Positions 58,071 to 64,000 of a stretch of 64,000 nt of DNA are shown here, piece by piece (positions within the stretch are counted from its first letter, which is position 1; each line of letters opens with the position of its first letter). Position numbers and translations under genes: made by a program. The notes under the pieces were generated by a model that made no database searches, was not told the origin of the DNA, and saw only the letters and a list, made by a program, of their open reading frames with translations. The DNA is from Epiperipatus broadwayi (lineage: Eukaryota > Onychophora > Udeonychophora > Euonychophora > Peripatidae), in the NCBI GenBank assembly GCA_028023455.1, contig JAQFVV010006200.1, forward strand, positions 2,346,738 to 2,410,737, written 5' to 3'.

Positions 58071-61000
58071 TTAAACAAATTTGTTTGCATTAAAATGTAT
58101 ATGAAAGAACTGTTATATACTGATTATAATTTATGATTAGCTGGCACCTGAGGTTTTACCTTGAAACAAATAAAAATGCTTTGGATGTCAGGGTTTGAAT
58201 TTAACAGCCGAGAAGTTCTATATCCTTGGTCTGGTTATAGGTGCCATTGATTTCCTTCACCTTCTGTATTAGACTTCTCCACTTAAAGGGCTGGTCTGCT
58301 ACAAATGCAGCCAGAATTAAGATCGAGATTTTAAAAATATAATCATAGCAATTTTACTTCCACCTGGTTCACTATATATATATACATGTTGAAAAGTGCT
58401 GTATATTTACAATACAATAAACAATACTTATTGTATTATAATCAAGGTCTGTCAACAAAACAAAAGCTATTATAAAACTTATACATTTGTACATGATAGG
58501 TGCTCGGAACATAGTATAATGTAATTCAACAGTTCTATTGTATATAAATTGGCATTTTAAAATAAGATTGATCAAATAAAAATAAAATATATCATTGTTA
58601 AAATGATTGAAGAAAGGAGATTTATTTTGTTTTACAATATTAATCAGTGCATAAAGGAGATATAAGATGAATGAAGAATAAAATATCTATATATTTTGTT
58701 TTTCTAAGTTTGAAAGCTTAAAAATTTGAAATGGGAAGTATGCAATTTGAATTTTTTTTCTTATCAGTAATATTAAAAATGCTTTAAAAAATATTTATGG
58801 ATTTTTTTTACATTTTATTTAGGAAGATATATATAATCTGAAGAGCCGTATGTATATATTCACTCAAAAAAAATTATGCATCAAAGGATGAGAGTATACA
58901 CTAAAAAATTACAAAGTAATTTTTATCATAGAAAAATAAAAAATTACAAAGTTGAAGAATAACAGATGGGAGTTCTGTTGTAGTGCTCTCTAGTGATTTT
59001 TTTTTTTTTAATTAACAATGTAAACAATCATCATATTGACTAATTGTTATTACCATCATTTCTATCAATGTGTTTTTAAGATTTGACTCATTTTATGACA
59101 AGTATTTTTTAGTTACATTTTGCTGATTTTACAACACTGATTCTCAAGTTCATTCACTAACATATTCTGTGCAAACATCAAACGATTTACAGTTGTTAGA
59201 AGTTTATATGATATTACATTTCTCAATTGACAGCAATATATTTTCTTAAATTAGTAACTCTTAGTTTCTAATTTATGTACTAAAAAATTTCATTTAATTA
59301 CTGGTTAACATCAGAAAACTGATAACAACAAATTTAAACCATAATGTGTATCATCAACATATTAACATTGGGTTAATTTATTTTAACCACCAAAATCGTG
59401 ATTCTAGACAGGCATTTGTAACTTTGAGTAAAGATATATATATATTAAATTATTTTTTTCATAAAAATCAATATTAAATCACAATTTTTTAATAGTAGAC
59501 AAGCAAAAATCAGTCAAAAGATGTTTCTTGACCTTTGGATTAGTAAAATATTAAATATGTATTTTGAAAACCATTAATAGAAGAAAATTCTTACAGTTAT
59601 ATAATTATTTAATTACAAGCCAACTGCAAAAGTTATTTGGAATAATCACTTGTCAGACCCTCTACACCAGCTTCTGATAGAGTAACAAAGAAAGAAAAGG
59701 CATTACTTATCTAGTTTTGCCAATCACCAAGTGGCATGAGTCTGAATTTTCTACTAGCTACAAATATCTTGGTGCCCATATATTGATTAAAGCTGAATAT
59801 CATTTTACTTGATCTGGGTTTAAACCTGGTCATAGATATGTCAAGTGGATGGACTAGTGCTTGTATCATGAAGCTCTTCTCACTCTAAGATGTTTGATTT
59901 TTTGGCTCTCCTATTACTCAGGTTCCATTTATAGTGATTTACTGACAAATTTTTTTTATGTATGTATAAGAATGATAGAAATATATGAAACCTATAATGT
60001 AATGAGATCATTATATTATTTAAAATACATTTTTGGAACTATGTCCTTAAACAATTTAAATACTGTTAACAATAAGAACAATTTCTACCTTTGAATAGTT
60101 CCAAATATGATATATATATATAGTCAGAAAAGAAAATACAGCGAAAGTGCAATGTTCGCTAATTCACTGCAAAGCGTAAGAATAGATCTCAAATTAAGTA
60201 AAATTGGCCATTATATAAATGGATGGCGTCAAAGTTGTGACTGGAGGAAGTTTGACAATAGTAAATGAAAATGTAACAAATAATTAACTATCATTATCAT
60301 GTATTGAAAAATATTGACTATCCAGTTTAGTGCAACAAAATTTTACCTGTCATTTCTGATGCTCGAATGTAACATGAATTTCAAACGATTAGTCATTTGA
60401 TTATATTTTTTTAATGGAAAAGTACAGTATTTAATTACTACAAATATTTTATGTTTGTAGTGTAGTGACTTGAGAGATGGCGGGGGGCGGGGTTGCATTT
60501 TGTCATTTTTTTTATTATACCATATAACAAAGAAACATTAGAATGATAAACTTTTTAAAAATAATATTTTTACATTACTTAATCAAAAACTTTTATTTTT
60601 CATCTTTTTAAATAAAAAATTTAAAAAACAAATACTTCAAGCTTAAAGCTCTCATTTAATTGGCCAGTTGAACGCCTTTTGATTGGCCAGTCATTTGACA
60701 TTTAAAAATGTTTTCAAATTATTGAGTGAAATCTGAGCTTAGAATAATTTTACAAATAACTTTTTTAAAAAATTCCATTCTAGTGGAAATTATTCTAACC
60801 TAGTTTTACAATATTTATGTCTTCTTGTTTACATAAATATTTCTAGATTGTTGAAGAAGAATAAAATTTGAACATAAATATTTATTTTTATACTGAAATT
60901 AATTCTATTTATTACTCTTCAGAAAATCAAATATTTTATCACCTGGGGTTGTCTCGGAAGTGAGAGTTGTTATTTAACTGCATGATCCAGGTTATTTCTG

Positions 61001-62500
61001 AAATGTGAAAATGCAGTTAGTTATAAAGCCTTGAGCTAGAATTAAAAATCAAAGCAATGTAAAAAAAGTATAAAATTACATAGACATTACAGTTACCTGC
61101 GGTGAAATTAAACAGGAGCTAGAAACCTTACCTACAAATCTTAGTTAAAAGAAAAAGCGTTGAAAGTTTTATTATACTCTATAAAATCAGCTAGAATTAT
61201 CTGATCGGAAGCTTTAGTCTTAGATCACTAATTAAAAATGCTTCTTATATCATTTCTCACCTACACGGGATATGCAGACAAAACTGTAATAAAATGACCC
61301 TAAAAAATTTTAAGAAATAGTCAGTGCCTATGGCAGTCCATTTTACATTTTCTTAGTTCAGCCTCACTCTATAAGCATAAGTTACAAATGGGATACTATA
61401 TGGTTATGCTAACCGGCTCTCAAATTGAATTCTGGTTTTTGGTCTTTGCATGTCTTTTCATTGCAGCTTCCACTAGTGACCATTTACTAATATTATACTA
61501 CTTAAGCTGATGACTTAAAAATATTTAAATGCCCTAAAGAAATGAAAGAATGACAGTGGTCTCACAATCCCCATCTCCTGAAGTAACATGCATTAGTGTA
61601 TGAAACCAAGGTCTTCACATGGATATCTGGTTAAGACATCACATTTTGAAATTACCCAATAAAACAATGTGAAGTCCAGCTGCATTATGAGGGATAGCTG
61701 TGCCAGAACTACAGGATTGATGCCTTTGGTTCTCAAAATGCAAAATAGTCATTGGAACACAATCTCCTCTTCAATTAAGATATTATTCTGGTGGACTTTA
61801 CCAAAAGTGCATTTAGCCATGTCTAAGTTGCAAAAAGAAAAAAAAAAACATTTTATGTCACAAACATGAAAAACATTTACCAGTCAAATAAGAAACGCAG
61901 TAAAATTACTTCAATTTAACATTGAGAATATATCAAAATCAAAAATGGAGATTCTTTACATATTAACTGCTCAACATAACATTGATAATGTACTTTAAGA
62001 ATCTGATCATTTTTCTAGTAAAGTATATCTTCTTAATAATCCTGGATTTACATTGATTAATGACTGAATGCATTCTAAATTTAATATGGTTGCTTTTGTT
62101 TCAAATTATCTTGTAAAGCAAATAACATCTATTAAAGATAGTTTGAATAATAATGCAATCACCATTTGGATAAATCGTTTTTATGTAAGCAAAATTTATA
62201 CACCCCCCTAATACAAATTGACCCTTTCCTCTGCTTCCAAATCATCCTATACATTCTGTATTTACAGAACATTTCCAATTTGTCATATTAGTCTTTGTGT
62301 TTTTTATAAATAATGATCAAGCAGGTTGACAATTTGTAAACTGGTTAGAGTTAAATAGCATGCACTAACTTCACAATATTAAGCGAGGAGAACATTCTAT
62401 TCAGACAGATGGAATACAGAAACAACTTCTGATTTAAGTTTTATCTCCTCACAAAATGATTTATTATTACCTCATGAACCTAATGATTAAACTACTATAA
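58071..62500. other. AT-rich DNA without a supported gene
   Basis: A G-run interrupts at 60479-60492. GATTGGCCAG-type CCAAT boxes occur at about 60660 and 60680 without an adjacent gene. A LINE endonuclease might precede the RT at 62.8 kb (about 61650-62480), but no catalytic motif could be read. Confidence 0.4.
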
Positions 62501-62501
62501 T

Positions 62502-62760
62502 ATCATCACATGATCTCCATTTCTTATGTTTACACAATCTGTTAACTAAAATGGTAGTTAATGGAGGGATGCATTAGATCCAAAGATCTAGGTGCAGTAG
62601 TCTCAGATCCCAAACTTTTCACTGATAGAAGTCATGAGCTAGAAACTAGTCTGGGGATATTTGATGAATAGATATTAGATAGGGATTTTAATACACTAAT
62701 CTTCTAACATCTGTTGATTATTATAGCTTGCATTAGGGGCAATATATTATATGAAAAAAG
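62502..62760 (+). repeat. HH-A repeat copy with dead ribozyme
   Basis: Starts CATCACATGATCTCC, contains GATCTAGGTGCAGTAG and the hammerhead remnant CTGATAG (G8 and A9 altered). GAAAC and TAGTC are intact. It sits upstream of the RT relic and may have inserted into that LINE. Confidence 0.75.
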
Positions 62761-62799
62761 TTGCTACTGTGTGAACTACTGATATTATATCACTTTTTC

Positions 62800-64000
62800 A
62801 ATAGTCAACATAAACTGAGTCTAATAATTCTTGGAATCTGCATTCCTATAGTTCAAAGTTATCCTGTTTCAAAATGGAATTTAAGTAAAGTTAACTGGAT
62901 TCAATATACTGAAGATCTTGACCAAACATATTAACAGAATCCAATTGTCTCTTTCTATGATTATGTTTAATAAACTTTTGATAACAGCTCCCAGGGAATT
63001 CATTTTTTCTGGATATTATAAACAGCAGGTTGAATAAAACTAGGTCCAGAAATTTCTGACAAAGTCACAAAATCACTAGACAGTACCAGGAAAAAAAAGT
63101 AGGCAAACCATGGGGAAACATTTTCCTCCCAAGATCTACTCATAAAGCCTTGGTCTTTTTACAAAACCTTGGTGGATGTAAAAAATATTTTAAAAAGATC
63201 CATTACTATCCCTGCAAATCAGATTTTCAATCTTATATCTTAACCCAAAATGAGAAAAAGCATCATTAGAATAGAATTGCAAATATCTCTCTTTCAATGT
63301 CCTATAAAAGCAACCCGAGAAAACCTTTACATGTTGGTGAACATGAGCTCGGTCTTGCTTGTCTTAAATCAAAAAAATCCCAGAAGCAGATAACACATTT
63401 CCAAAGTTTCTAAAAATTTTAACATCTAAAGCCAAAGCACAGTTGGCAGGATTATTTGGTAGCATTATTTGTACAGAAAACATCCTAAAATTTGGCATAT
63501 AATCAAAACTATAGCAATTTTAAAACCTAACAAAGCTGGCAACAACAACAAAAAAAATCATTCATGCATTCTATATAACTTTTAGAAAGAATCATATTAA
63601 TGAGAATTTTGTGAGCTGTTGAGAATGTGTTTTTATCTTTAACGAAAAGTTTTCAAAATAAATTAAAAAGCTGGTACTACCTTTATTGATATAAGATTAT
63701 GATTCTGTTTGTGCAAATGGCTTTCTTTTAGAAATTTCTAACATTCTCAAATGTAAGAAAGCTATTATTTAATTAAAATGTTTTCCAGTAGATCAAGTGA
63801 TATTAAATGATCATTGTAGTTGATATAAAATTTTACAGTAGGGTTGCCACAAGGTTTAGTTCTTTCACCTACTTTATTTAATGTATCTATCAATAATCTT
63901 TCAGATATAGAAGGCAGGAAATTAATCTATACTGATGATATTGTTTTGACTTTTTAAAAGAGATCATTTCCTGAATTAATACCACTCAATAATAATTTGA
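62800..64000 (+). pseudogene. Jockey-like non-LTR retrotransposon RT, runs off the window
   Basis: Relics in order: SYPVSKWNLSKVNWIQYTED (about 62855-62915; linker before the RT), an IAILKPNKAGNN stretch (about 63510-63545; family PIPKPGK), then GLPQGLVLSPTLFNVSINNL (63841-63900; RT motif B) and IYTDDIVLTF (63924-63953; motif C, YTDD for YADD). A TAA follows at 63954. Multiple stops and frameshifts separate the blocks. The order fits the Jockey-type RT of insects and other invertebrates. The C-terminus would lie beyond 64000. Confidence 0.75.

Noticed and set aside
60650-60700. Promoter based on paired CCAAT boxes
   Set aside because: No TATA box, initiator or downstream coding sequence accompanies them.
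61669-61869. Endonuclease domain of the Jockey-like LINE
   Set aside because: The position is plausible, but no catalytic motif could be read in any frame.

Overview
The window looks like repeat-dense, intergenic DNA from an AT-rich invertebrate animal (roughly three quarters A+T by eye). Long open frames are rare and almost all belong to retroelements. There are tRNA-derived SINEs with target-site duplications, Penelope-like elements with GIY-YIG endonucleases, several non-LTR retrotransposon clades and one long LTR. No rRNA, CRISPR, operon or complete host gene is visible, and the species cannot be named from this sequence.

The main result is a set of dispersed non-coding repeats built around hammerhead-ribozyme (HHR) motifs. 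Family HH-A (about eight copies) carries CTGATGA, a short stem II, GAAAC and a cleavable GTC; the copy at 33816-33874 keeps every core base. Family HH-B occurs in two forms. One is head-to-tail units of about 330 bp in convergent arrays (1861-2960 and 37342-38170), an arrangement typical of retrozymes. The other is elements of about 380 bp bounded by long inverted repeats and carrying a Pol III B-box-like motif. A third family (39861-40060) holds an HHR inside a long hairpin. Weaker CTGANGA-stem-GAAA motifs lie in the termini of the autonomous Penelope-like elements and of other repeats (families C, D, E).

Layout. 0-6 kb: SINEs, a fold-back element, the first HH-B array and an HH-A copy. 7-8.2 kb: decayed RTE-type LINE. 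8.6-11.4 kb: head-to-head inverted pair of Penelope-like elements. 12.5-15.2 kb: an HH-A copy, then a composite insertion in which an HH-A fragment is fused to a 5'-truncated LINE and flanked by a perfect 14-bp duplication. 16-22.7 kb: many HH-B copies, including palindromes of about 460 bp and 1.7 kb. 25.1-27 kb: a second HH-A/LINE chimera, a SINE and an RTE fragment. 30.9-36.2 kb: two decayed LINEs and the best HH-A ribozyme. 37-44.5 kb: second HH-B array, the hairpin HHR and SINEs. 45-50 kb: a palindromic HH-A pair and two unidentified coding-like stretches. 51.8-56.2 kb: a 1.5-kb LTR, a gag-like coiled-coil frame and a Penelope endonuclease fragment. 57-64 kb: low-complexity DNA, another HH-A copy and a Jockey-like reverse transcriptase running off the end.

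Inferred working model: the ribozyme repeats are non-autonomous and depend on the reverse transcriptases around them. The Penelope-like elements share terminal motifs with them. The two HH-A/LINE chimeras, joined at the same HH-A base, indicate that a LINE also copies HH-A RNA by template switching.
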